From Polyangiaceae bacterium (GTDB lineage: Bacteria; Myxococcota_A; Polyangia; Polyangiales; Polyangiaceae), in NCBI GenBank assembly GCA_029261965.1, contig JAJDAH010000113.1, forward strand, positions 1 through 58,858: a DNA stretch of 58,858 nt. The letters are read 5' to 3'. Position 1 is the stretch's first letter; every line of letters begins with the position of its first letter. The translations under genes were made by a program, and so were the position numbers. Positions 52,182-58,858 of this stretch are shown one piece after another. The notes beneath the pieces are model-generated. The model did no database searches. It saw only the letters and a program-made list of their open reading frames with translations, and was not told where the DNA came from.

Positions 52182-52940
52182 ATGGGCGAGCAGCGTGAGG
52201 ACAGCTCGGTTTTGTTTTCGCTCGATCAGCTGATGGCGATCGAGCAGGACCGCATCGATCAGGAGGAGGTCGAGCGTGCTCGGCGGCTGGCTTCCGAACG
52301 CGGCCGAAAGCTCGAAGCCGAGCTAAGAACCGTTCGGGAGCGCGAGCTACGCCTGGAGGCCGAGGCTTCCCGGCGCCGCGAAGAGGAGCGCCGGCGCCAC
52401 GAAGAGGACGCCCGGCTCGAAGCGAGCAAGCAGGCGCGGATCGAAGCGGCGAGGATCGAAGCGCAGGCGAAAGCCCAGCGCGAAGTCATCGAGAAGCAGC
52501 TCGAGCATCAGCGGCGCCTGAGAGAGATCGAAGAAGGCTCGAAGGCGCGTCGGTATCGGCTTATCGCAGTGTTCGGAAGCATCGGCACGGTCATCGTGCT
52601 CGGCGGGGCGCTCGGGCTCTACTACGGTCGCATCAAGCCCGAGGCCGATCGGCGCATCGTCGAGACGGCGGCCGTGTTCGACGAGACGAATCGCATTGCC
52701 GAGGACGCCAAGCGCGAGCTCGAGAGGCTGAAAGCTCGCAGTCGAGCGATCGAAGGCGATCTCAGTGCCGCGGAGCGGGAGCGCCGAGCGCTCGAGAAAA
52801 AGAATCGTGAGCTTCTCGAGAAGAGAGAAGGGGTCAAACCGAAACCGACGGCTCCCCGACCGCCAGCCGCCCCGAAAGATCCCCCGCGGACGAAGTGCGA
52901 TCCCAACGACCCCGATCCGATGAACTTCTGTCTGCCCTAG
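52182..52940 (+). CDS. Coiled-coil membrane protein of unknown function
   Basis: A 252-residue protein: a long, highly charged coiled coil (RELRLEAEASRRREEERRRHEED... to about 130), one membrane helix (LIAVFGSIGTVIVLGGALGLYYG), a second shorter coiled coil (RIAEDAKRELERLKARSR) and a Pro-rich end with a Cys pair (CDPNDPDPMNFC). ATG 52182 has GGAGG nine bases upstream. Possibly a structural or scaffold protein. Its TAG lies within the first of three 19-base repeats. Confidence 0.65.
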   Translation: MGEQREDSSVLFSLDQLMAIEQDRIDQEEVERARRLASERGRKLEAELRTVRERELRLEAEASRRREEERRRHEEDARLEASKQARIEAARIEAQAKAQREVIEKQLEHQRRLREIEEGSKARRYRLIAVFGSIGTVIVLGGALGLYYGRIKPEADRRIVETAAVFDETNRIAEDAKRELERLKARSRAIEGDLSAAERERRALEKKNRELLEKREGVKPKPTAPRPPAAPKDPPRTKCDPNDPDPMNFCLP

Positions 52941-52994
52941 CCGGCCGCGCCGGGCCTAGCCGGTCGTGCTGGAGTTAGCCGGCCGCGCTAGAAA
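52938..52994. repeat. Three 19-base direct repeats at a gene end
   Basis: Three adjacent imperfect copies of TAGCCGGYCGYGCYRGR.. at 52938-52956, 52957-52975 and 52976-52994. The first contains the TAG stop of the coiled-coil gene. They fill most of the gap to the convergent hydrolase gene. Purpose unknown. Confidence 0.6.
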
Positions 52995-53009
52995 AAGGTG
53001 TGCTCGGTC

Positions 53010-53969
53010 CTAGAGTGAGGCTGGTGCTTCGAGCGTCCGGTCGTGCCAAAGCAGTGTTTCCACCGAGCCGAGCTCCTGCATCCAGAGCCTGTTGTGAGCT
53101 CCCCAGGACTTTCTGAGCTCGGACGCCACGTCTTTCTTTTCGAGATGTCGGTGGAGCTTGACGATCTCGTTGCGATACGGGTCGCGGGTCGCGGTGTGGA
53201 GCTGGATCTTGGGTTGGTCCTGTCCCTCGAGCGCCGCGGCCAACCGGGCGGCGTAGCGCCAGGACTTCTTTTTCGCGACCTCGAGCTGCACGCCACTGAA
53301 CGATCCGAACAGATGCGGCTTTCGAATCAGGAGCTCGAGGGCGACGTTGCCTCCCATCGAGTGTCCCGCCAGTCCGGTGCTCGCGGCATCGGTGCCGATG
53401 GGGACTTTGTCCCGCACCGTCGGCAGCAGAGTCTTTTCGACCCATGAAGAAAATTTCGAGAACGCCCCTCGGACGAAGTAGGGAATCGGCGTCACGGGAC
53501 AAATCAGGACGAGGCCTTCGAACGGGTGAGTCGAAAGCTCCGCGTTGATGTCGTCGATGCGCTGCGGGTCCCAATACCAAACGCTCGATCGCGCACGTCG
53601 TAGCGGTGGAGCTTGCAACCGGCGGTGCGCTTCCGCGCCGCCATAGTGGCGCCACCACGCGTCGAGGGCCGAAGGCACGCGGTGCGCCTGGCCGTAGCCG
53701 TGCAGAAGCACGACCGAGCGATGTTTTTTCGTGGGATCGAGGGTCTCGGGGACGAGCACCAGGGCTCGATTGGAAACTCGAGGGTCGCCGTCGAGCTTCA
53801 GGTCGAGCGTGCGAAAGCCGTCGATCGCGGTTCGCGAGTTGCGCGCATGGCCGAGGCCCGAAACCGCAGACGCCGCGGCCACGCCCAGGCCCAGAAATCC
53901 CCTGCGGGCGAATCGTCGGCGGTCGGGAGCGAGGGGCGCGCGCAGAGCCACGATCAAACGATGACTCAT
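53010..53969 (-). CDS. Tat-exported alpha/beta hydrolase (esterase D-like)
   Basis: A 319-residue hydrolase: Tat motif RRGFLGLG with a hydrophobic stretch, VVLLHGYGQ, and the nucleophile elbow GHSMGGN. Acid and His are plausible in the C-terminal part (ATRDP and LLWHDRT). It resembles esterase/PHB-depolymerase-like enzymes. ATG 53969 is chosen (MSHRLIVALRAP); the frame upstream shadows the divergent gene region. It ends 15 bases past the 19-base repeats. Confidence 0.8.
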   Translation of the reverse strand: MSHRLIVALRAPLAPDRRRFARRGFLGLGVAAASAVSGLGHARNSRTAIDGFRTLDLKLDGDPRVSNRALVLVPETLDPTKKHRSVVLLHGYGQAHRVPSALDAWWRHYGGAEAHRRLQAPPLRRARSSVWYWDPQRIDDINAELSTHPFEGLVLICPVTPIPYFVRGAFSKFSSWVEKTLLPTVRDKVPIGTDAASTGLAGHSMGGNVALELLIRKPHLFGSFSGVQLEVAKKKSWRYAARLAAALEGQDQPKIQLHTATRDPYRNEIVKLHRHLEKKDVASELRKSWGAHNRLWMQELGSVETLLWHDRTLEAPASL

Positions 53970-54107
53970 CGCGGCTGGCGAGTCACGTATCCGTCGATGC
54001 ACTGCGTCGTCGCCTTGCGTCACGCACGCGAACGAACGCGCACTTCGGTAAGCGAACACGATAGGATGCGGCCGAGCTACGGGGGGTCGCACCCCGTCGA
54101 CAAAGAA

Positions 54108-55118
54108 ATGACGAGGCACGGGATCTCGAGACGAATGGCGTGGGCATTGGTGGGCCTGTCGCTCGTGACGTACTCCGCGCCTCTCGCGTCAGCTTCGGGC
54201 GGCACGCCGCCGCCCCCCGACCTCGCGGCTGAGCCTTCGAAGCCCATCGAGCGGCCGGGTGTCATCACGGACCTTTCTCCGCAAGGTCGAGTCACCCTCG
54301 CCGAGCCCATACGCGTGAGGTTCGACCGCGCCGTCGATCGACGTTCGGTGGAAGCCGAATTCGTCGTCGATCCACCAACGCCAGGAGTGTTCGAGTGGAC
54401 GAGCCCGCGCACGTTCGCGTGGCACCCGAGCCGGTGGCACGAGGGCACGATCCACACGGTGCGCATCGCTGGGGACGGCGCGCGTGGCACCCCACTGCTC
54501 GATACGGCTTGGAGCTTTCGCGCTCACGTGCCGCCGCCGCCGCCTCTTGCGCCGGGTGACGGCGCTCACGTCGTGCTCACCTTCGACGACTCTCCGCACG
54601 AACCTGGGCAAGCAGAGCGGCTGCTCGATGATCTGCGCTTCATGCGAGTTCGGGCGATTCTCTTTCCCGAGAACCGCTGGGCGAAGCTTCACCCCGAGTG
54701 GGTAGAGCGGGCGCTCGCCGACGGTCATCGCGTCTGCAACCACACCTTGAACCACCGCGACCTCACCGATCTCGACGACCGAGGCGTCCGGTACGAGATC
54801 GAGAACGGGGCTGGGCATGGTCGGTGCGATCTTCTACGTCCTCCCTTTGGCGCCACGGATGCTCGAGTGGAGGCCATCGCCAGCGAGCTCGGCTACCGTC
54901 TGATGCTCTGGGACGTCGACTCTCACGATTGGGAGGGCCTGCCGGCCGACGACATCGCGCACGGCGTTCTCCGCCGAGTGGGGCCTGGAGGGGTCGTCCT
55001 GTTTCACATCCACGCCGAAGCGACCTTCGATGCCCTGCCCAAGATCGTTCGGACGCTGCGCCGGGCCGGCTACGTGTTGTCGCCAGACGACACGGGTGGG
55101 GCGCCGGAGTCAGGATGA
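54108..55118 (+). CDS. Exported NodB-type polysaccharide deacetylase with Ig-like N-terminal domain
   Basis: A 336-residue protein: signal peptide (MAWALVGLSLVTYSAPLASAS), a Big_5/Ig-like domain (about 48-140, with FEWTSPRTFAWHPS), then a NodB deacetylase domain with the metal-binding motif TFDDSPH (D160, D161) and HxxxH (H212, H216 in NHTLNH), RPPFG, and the final FHIHA. Such enzymes remove acetyl groups from peptidoglycan, chitin or exopolysaccharide. ATG 54108 has AAAGAAATG with only a weak purine stretch as ribosome site. Confidence 0.9.
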   Translation: MTRHGISRRMAWALVGLSLVTYSAPLASASGGTPPPPDLAAEPSKPIERPGVITDLSPQGRVTLAEPIRVRFDRAVDRRSVEAEFVVDPPTPGVFEWTSPRTFAWHPSRWHEGTIHTVRIAGDGARGTPLLDTAWSFRAHVPPPPPLAPGDGAHVVLTFDDSPHEPGQAERLLDDLRFMRVRAILFPENRWAKLHPEWVERALADGHRVCNHTLNHRDLTDLDDRGVRYEIENGAGHGRCDLLRPPFGATDARVEAIASELGYRLMLWDVDSHDWEGLPADDIAHGVLRRVGPGGVVLFHIHAEATFDALPKIVRTLRRAGYVLSPDDTGGAPESG

Positions 55119-55297
55119 AGCTCGGCCCGGGCCAGCCCGTCTAACCGGGGTTGCCCTGAAATCAGCGCCCATCGGGCCACTGGGCCCGCTGGCTCGAGTA
55201 TTGCTACACTGGTCTGCGGGAAGGAGCCAGGGCACCTCTCCGTAGAAAAATGCCAGCCGGCACCTTTCCTTTCTTCCAGACAATCAGGAGACCGACG

Positions 55298-56194
55298 ATG
55301 CGACATTTGACGATTCCCGCCATGGTAGGCGCGCTCGCTCTAGCGGCGCCGTTGCTCACGGCTTCGGACGCCCACGCCGGGCTCGCGGCCTGCGGCGACA
55401 TCAGCGTCGAAGCCAGCGCCGAGTGCTCGCTCGAAGTCGAAGGCGGCTGCACCGCCCGTTGCGAGCCGATCAACTTCAAAGCGGCCTGCTCTGCGGAAGG
55501 CTACGCCTCCTGCGACGGCATGTGCGATTTGCCGAGCGTCATGTGCGATGCCAGCTGCGAGGGCAGCTGCATGGCCGAGTGCGACGTCGACCCCGGCAAC
55601 TTCGACTGCTCGGCCAACTGCGAAGGCAGCTGTATGGGTGGCTGCGAGGCCAACTGCATGGGCAAATGTGAAGGCGAAGCCGACCGGGCGTCCTGCGAAG
55701 GGTCGTGCATGGCTTCCTGCGATGCGACGTGCTCGGGAGAGTGCGAAGCGAGCTGCGAGGGCACCCCGCCGATGGCGGAATGCAGCGGCCAGTGCCAGGC
55801 CAGCTGCCAGGGCTCCTGCACGGCGGACACCAACTTCGATTGTCAGATCGACTGCCAGGCCATGCTCGAGGTCAGCTGCAGCGCGTCGCTCCAGGGTGGA
55901 TGCGAGGCGGAGTGCTCGAAGCCCGAAGGCGCGCTGTTCTGTGACAGCCAGTACGTCGACCATGGCGGCAACCTGCAGGAGTGCCTCGATGCCCTCAAGG
56001 CGGAGCTCAACATCGAAGTGATGGCGAGCGGCAGTGCCTCTTGCGAGGGTGGCAGCTGCCAGGCCGAAGGCGAAGTGAGCGTCAGCGGCTGCGCCGTCAG
56101 CCCGACCTCGAGTTCGAGCGCGCCGCTCTCGGCGGGTTTCGCGCTCACCGCGCTAGCCGGTCTCTTCGTCGGTCGACGTCGTCGCCGAAGCTGA
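55298..56194 (+). CDS. Cys-rich repeat protein with MYXO-CTERM-like tail
   Basis: A 298-residue exported protein: signal peptide (AALALAAPLLTASDAHAG), a long run of short Cys repeats of the type C-E-G-S-C-M-A-x-C and C-E-A-N-C-M-G-K-C (about 60-185), a small Glu-rich domain, then GCAVSPTSS, a membrane helix and RRRRR (MYXO-CTERM layout). The repeats suggest a rigid disulfide-bonded or metal-binding rod. ATG 55298 follows CAGGAG at a good distance. A clean terminator follows the gene. Confidence 0.8.
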   Translation: MRHLTIPAMVGALALAAPLLTASDAHAGLAACGDISVEASAECSLEVEGGCTARCEPINFKAACSAEGYASCDGMCDLPSVMCDASCEGSCMAECDVDPGNFDCSANCEGSCMGGCEANCMGKCEGEADRASCEGSCMASCDATCSGECEASCEGTPPMAECSGQCQASCQGSCTADTNFDCQIDCQAMLEVSCSASLQGGCEAECSKPEGALFCDSQYVDHGGNLQECLDALKAELNIEVMASGSASCEGGSCQAEGEVSVSGCAVSPTSSSSAPLSAGFALTALAGLFVGRRRRRS

Positions 56195-56217
56195 GCCAGC
56201 TCTACCTGCGATAAGGC

Positions 56218-56250
56218 AATCCCCGGGCCCTTGGTGGCTCGGGGATTTTC
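56218..56250 (+). terminator. Rho-independent terminator
   Basis: AATCCCCG-G-GCC-CTTGGT-GGC-T-CGGGGATT followed by TTC: a GC-rich stem of 11 base pairs with one mismatch, a six-base loop and a short T-run, 24 bases after the MYXO-CTERM Cys-rich gene. The AT end of the stem also allows use in the opposite direction for the convergent oxidase gene. Confidence 0.85.
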
Positions 56251-56277
56251 GCATTTCGGGCCATCGCTAGGAGTCGT

Positions 56278-57663
56278 TCATGCGAGCTTGCGTTGGGCAC
56301 CAAGCACGCGATCGAGGAACGTGTTGGTGAAGACGCCCTCCGGATCGAGCTCGAACGCGAGCTTTCGAAAGTCCTTCGCCTTGGGGTAGGCGCGGTCGAC
56401 TTCTTCTGGGGTCAGGTCGAGCTCTTTTCCCCAATGTGGGCGCCCGTCGAATTGGCTCATCAGCTCGCGCACCCCGGCGAAGTACCGGTCGGCGTCGCGC
56501 CCATGGTGGCAATAGGCGCCGAGCTGGCAGGTGTCGCGCCCGTAGGCGGGACTCATCCAGTTGTCGTCGCCCTTGACAAACCGCACCTCGGTGATGAACC
56601 CGACCTTGAGACCCTCTCGATCGATGAGCTCGCGGAGCTTCTTCAACGCCTCCGCGGTGTGCTCGACGGGGATGGCGTACTCGGTTTCTCGATGCACCGG
56701 GGGCATCGCTAGGTTGAAACCGAGCTCACTCGGCACCACGCGTCGGCCGCGCACGAAAGTCTTTTCGGCGATTCCGGCATTGATCTCGTCGATGCGGTCC
56801 GGCTGGACCTTGCCGACCCAGAGCCCGAACGGAAACAGCACACCGTTCAGAACGTGCTTGTCGAACCACCGAGACCAGCGCCGGATTTCCGCGGCTTCGT
56901 CCGTGCGGTGATATCGAAACACCTGAACCACGTCGGTATGGGGTAACCACCAAAGCTTCACGTACTCGGCGGATCGCGCGATGTTCGGGAGGTCGGCGAC
57001 GGCATCTTGGAAGGGGACCGGCTCAGTCTCTTCGGCGAGGTTGAATCGTGCGTCCACCTCGAGAGTGACCTCGGTGACGATGCCCAGCGCGCCCAGGCCG
57101 ACGGCGGCTGCGTGGTAGCGCTCGTCCCCGGCATCGAGAACGAGCACGTCTCCCGACGCCGTGACGAGACGCAAGCTCCGGGCGAGCGTGGCCATGTTGC
57201 CCCACGCGAGGCTGCTCCCGTGGGTGCCGGTGCTCATGACGCCGGCGAGCGACTGTTCGGAGATCGACCCCAAGATGGGCATCGCGAGCCCAAGCCCTTG
57301 GAGCTCTACGTTCAGGTCCGTGAGGCGGATGCCGGCCTGCACCGTCACCAACCGGCGCCCGCGATCGACGTCGATGACGCGGTTCATCCGGTCGAGGCTG
57401 ACCAGCACGCCGTCGGTCAGCGCGATGTCCGACCACGAGTGCCCGGCGCCGACGACCTTGACGCGCCGCCCCTTGATTCGAGCAGCACGGACGAGCTCGA
57501 CGACCTGCGCCTCGGTTCTCGGAAAAGCGCGGGCCGCCGGCCGACACGAAAAGGTGCGGCCCCAGTTTTCGAATCGTCGCTCGAACACGGGCGCAGACTG
57601 TACCGCGAAGAATTCTCGCTTGCAGTACTGGTATCGGCATCCGGTCCGCCGTGGGCGGAGCAT
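56278..57663 (-). CDS. FAD-dependent aldonolactone oxidase-like protein (VAO family)
   Basis: A 461-residue flavoprotein of the L-gulono/D-arabinono-lactone oxidase group. The FAD-binding domain has RVKVVGAGHSWSDIALTDG (the His is the usual covalent FAD site) and GSISEQSLAGVMSTGTHGSS; the C-terminal domain carries the family's HWGKELD. It probably oxidises a sugar lactone or alditol with O2 or another acceptor. ATG 57663 is taken, although no good ribosome site is seen; GTG 57588 is an alternative that begins right at the conserved part. Confidence 0.85.
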   Translation of the reverse strand: MLRPRRTGCRYQYCKREFFAVQSAPVFERRFENWGRTFSCRPAARAFPRTEAQVVELVRAARIKGRRVKVVGAGHSWSDIALTDGVLVSLDRMNRVIDVDRGRRLVTVQAGIRLTDLNVELQGLGLAMPILGSISEQSLAGVMSTGTHGSSLAWGNMATLARSLRLVTASGDVLVLDAGDERYHAAAVGLGALGIVTEVTLEVDARFNLAEETEPVPFQDAVADLPNIARSAEYVKLWWLPHTDVVQVFRYHRTDEAAEIRRWSRWFDKHVLNGVLFPFGLWVGKVQPDRIDEINAGIAEKTFVRGRRVVPSELGFNLAMPPVHRETEYAIPVEHTAEALKKLRELIDREGLKVGFITEVRFVKGDDNWMSPAYGRDTCQLGAYCHHGRDADRYFAGVRELMSQFDGRPHWGKELDLTPEEVDRAYPKAKDFRKLAFELDPEGVFTNTFLDRVLGAQRKLA

Positions 57664-57694
57664 GCAGCCGGGGTTCGAAGAAATCTGGTTGGAG

Positions 57695-58306
57695 CTATCT
57701 CCGCTTGAACCTCACGAGCGGGACACTCTCGGGTTGCACGCTCCACTTGTCGACGTATCCCTCGTATTGAAATCCGAGCAACGCCAAGAGCGCATCCTCG
57801 CCAAACTCGAGCGGATGAAAGGGCAGGGCATATCCGTCTTCGGGATCTAGCGAGTGCTCGCCATCCCAGTACGGGCTTTCGAAGTCGAGATGGGCACCGT
57901 GGTCTTCGAGGATCCCGCTGTCCGGAGACAAACTGAGCGCGCGTTTCAGCTTGCCCCTCTCCCAGATAGCAAACGCGAACCAGTCCACGACGCTGTGCAT
58001 CGCGAAGAGGTACAAGGTGCGACCATTCCCGGCATCGAGGAACGACGAATCCAGCTTCGACGGATAGTCGATGCCGACTTCCGCTGCGGCAACGACAGTC
58101 AGTCCCGGAAAGCAACCGACGAAGACTTCCTCGTCTGGAGGGTTCGTGTACAGCAGATCGCCATCACCTCCCGGCACGAGATCGTGCTTTGAAAATAAGT
58201 GTTCCGCGAACCTCCGCGTTTCGTCCCTGTTCAACTCCGGGCTGGCGCGGAGGATGTCGATCGGATCCCCATCGGTGTACACGAGCATCCACGTCTTTGC
58301 GCCCAT
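57695..58306 (-). CDS. DUF6928-like protein
   Basis: A 203-residue cytosolic protein starting MGAKTWMLVYTDGDP, which I associate with the DUF6928 family; also seen are LYLFAMHSVVDWFAFAIWERGKLKRALSLSPDSGI and a C-terminal FGEDALLALLGFQYEGY. No function is known for the family. The gene lies 31 bases upstream of the oxidase on the same strand and may be co-transcribed. Family naming is from memory of the N-terminus and is the weak part of the call. Confidence 0.55.
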   Translation of the reverse strand: MGAKTWMLVYTDGDPIDILRASPELNRDETRRFAEHLFSKHDLVPGGDGDLLYTNPPDEEVFVGCFPGLTVVAAAEVGIDYPSKLDSSFLDAGNGRTLYLFAMHSVVDWFAFAIWERGKLKRALSLSPDSGILEDHGAHLDFESPYWDGEHSLDPEDGYALPFHPLEFGEDALLALLGFQYEGYVDKWSVQPESVPLVRFKRR

Positions 58307-58659
58307 CAGTCCCTCCGGTTGTCTGACCTAAGACGGCCGAAGCGAATCACGGTCTTCTTGGCCGGGCAAGTGTGACCGGACTGTGGGGTCTGATGACGCG
58401 CCGTCGTTGGCGGGGGTTCTTCACCTACGTCGCGCTCGAGCCGAGCCAGTCAGAATCACCGGCGTTCGCCAAGCGTGTCCGCCAGTAGTTGCCGCATCAC
58501 AACGCGTGGCGCGGTCGATGGCGTGCGCTCCCACGTGGGAGCGGGCGGTGCACCCCAGGCTCTGCGCTGGTGTCGATTTCCGTTCCGGCTAGGAAGGCCG
58601 CACGCGTCGCGGGGCGACACGACTGTGCCGCCCTGCGAGCGCATCGATTGAGTGTGGAC
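58307..58659. other. Intergenic region with an 18-base palindrome
   Basis: About 350 bases without a convincing gene; the short open frames have no ribosome sites and unlikely composition. It contains the perfect palindrome CGCTCCCACGTGGGAGCG at 58526-58543. The promoter of the DUF6928-like gene should lie near 58310-58400. Confidence 0.5.
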
Positions 58660-58858
58660 CTACTGCGCCATGACGATTCGCTCGTCGCACGGCTTGGCTT
58701 TTTCGTCCATGCCGAGGCCTGCGATGCGCAGTGGGTTCGCGTCGAGGGCGGCTAGCTCGGTTTTGATTTTTCCGACGATGAGTTGGTCGAGGTTGCCGCT
58801 CGAGTAGGCGGTTTGGCGGCCGCCGCAGCTGCTCTTGGGGTCGCCGGCGCCGACGGAT
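58660..58858 (-). CDS. C-terminal part of an unidentified protein, cut by window edge
   Basis: Translating the minus strand from the right edge gives an uninterrupted frame of about 65 residues (starting SVGAGDPKSSCGG..., containing NLDQLIVGKIKTELAAL and ending CDERIVMAQ) that stops at TAG 58660-58662. Codons are strongly GC at third position, as in neighbouring genes, so I take it as the 3' end of a real gene. The family is not recognised. Confidence 0.5.
   Translation of the reverse strand, partial: SVGAGDPKSSCGGRQTAYSSGNLDQLIVGKIKTELAALDANPLRIAGLGMDEKAKPCDERIVMAQ

Noticed and set aside
58383-58592. Short plus-strand ORF of 69 codons
   Set aside because: No ribosome site, Arg/Ala/Pro-rich shadow composition, and it contains the palindrome; no family likeness.

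Overview
The window is GC-rich and almost fully coding, and it looks like chromosome from a myxobacterium (Myxococcota, probably a Polyangiales/Sorangiineae-type organism). The evidence is several lipoproteins with long Gly/Ala/Thr tethers (GGTGG and GGAPAT type), proteins ending in a MYXO-CTERM-like tail (Cys, one membrane helix, Arg cluster), Cys-rich repeat proteins, a large membrane-bound Ser/Thr kinase, an FHA-sigma-54 activator, and many small divergent or translationally coupled operons. I saw no phage, IS element, CRISPR array, tRNA or rRNA. The taxonomy is inferred from style, not from a marker gene.

Layout. 2-2815: end of a PhoD-type phosphatase, a DUF1801 protein, RNA 2'-phosphotransferase KptA, and a convergent HAD-like protein. 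2816-3766: a LysR-type regulator with a clear T-N11-A box. 3856-9188 (minus): a tight six-gene operon of a thiolase fold protein without its nucleophilic Cys, a DUF35 protein, a 3-beta-HSD-like SDR, a double-hotdog MaoC hydratase, a lipoprotein copper monooxygenase of PHM/DBH type and a fatty-acid-hydroxylase/sterol-desaturase protein. 9189-9376: an AT-rich divergent control region with a duplicated operator. 9377-16605: a paired acyl-CoA dehydrogenase (ACAD), MDR alcohol dehydrogenase, aldehyde dehydrogenase, MarR, SDR and a second MaoC protein.

16629-28150 is mainly envelope and signalling: a Cys-rich lipoprotein, a TPR/PEGA membrane protein, a 717-residue lipoprotein that resembles anthrax protective antigen in architecture, a phytanoyl-CoA dioxygenase-like protein, a dienelactone hydrolase, an FHA-sigma-54 activator, an exported hydrolase and a Ser/Thr kinase. 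28229-32668: an HMG-CoA-synthase-fold/DUF35 fusion, a canonical thiolase and a fused two-domain CoA-transferase of IpdA/IpdB or GctA/GctB type. 32811-37790: a PilZ-like protein, a Cys-rich lipoprotein, a VOC protein, then ACAD, MerR and LLM flavin oxidoreductase in one operon. 37855-37879 is a nested palindromic operator, followed by 37925-43554: a second ACAD pair, CoA ligase, enoyl-CoA hydratase and a tethered haloalkane-dehalogenase-like protein.

43637-58858 mixes small orphans, a GGDEF protein, another ACAD, a MYXO-CTERM trypsin-like protease, a repeat-tethered lipoprotein, a beta-helix protein, a coiled-coil membrane protein, a Tat-exported hydrolase, a NodB deacetylase, a Cys-rich MYXO-CTERM protein with a good terminator, an aldonolactone-oxidase-like flavoprotein, a DUF6928-like protein, and the C-terminus of one more minus-strand gene at the right edge.

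The metabolic genes together make a beta-oxidation toolkit for bulky acyl-CoAs. Paired ACADs with one subunit lacking the catalytic Glu, the Ltp2-like/DUF35 pair, the IpdAB-like protein and the sterol-desaturase/3-beta-HSD-like proteins all resemble steroid side-chain and ring catabolism. No KstD or Ksh ring-opening enzymes are present, so the substrate remains an inference.
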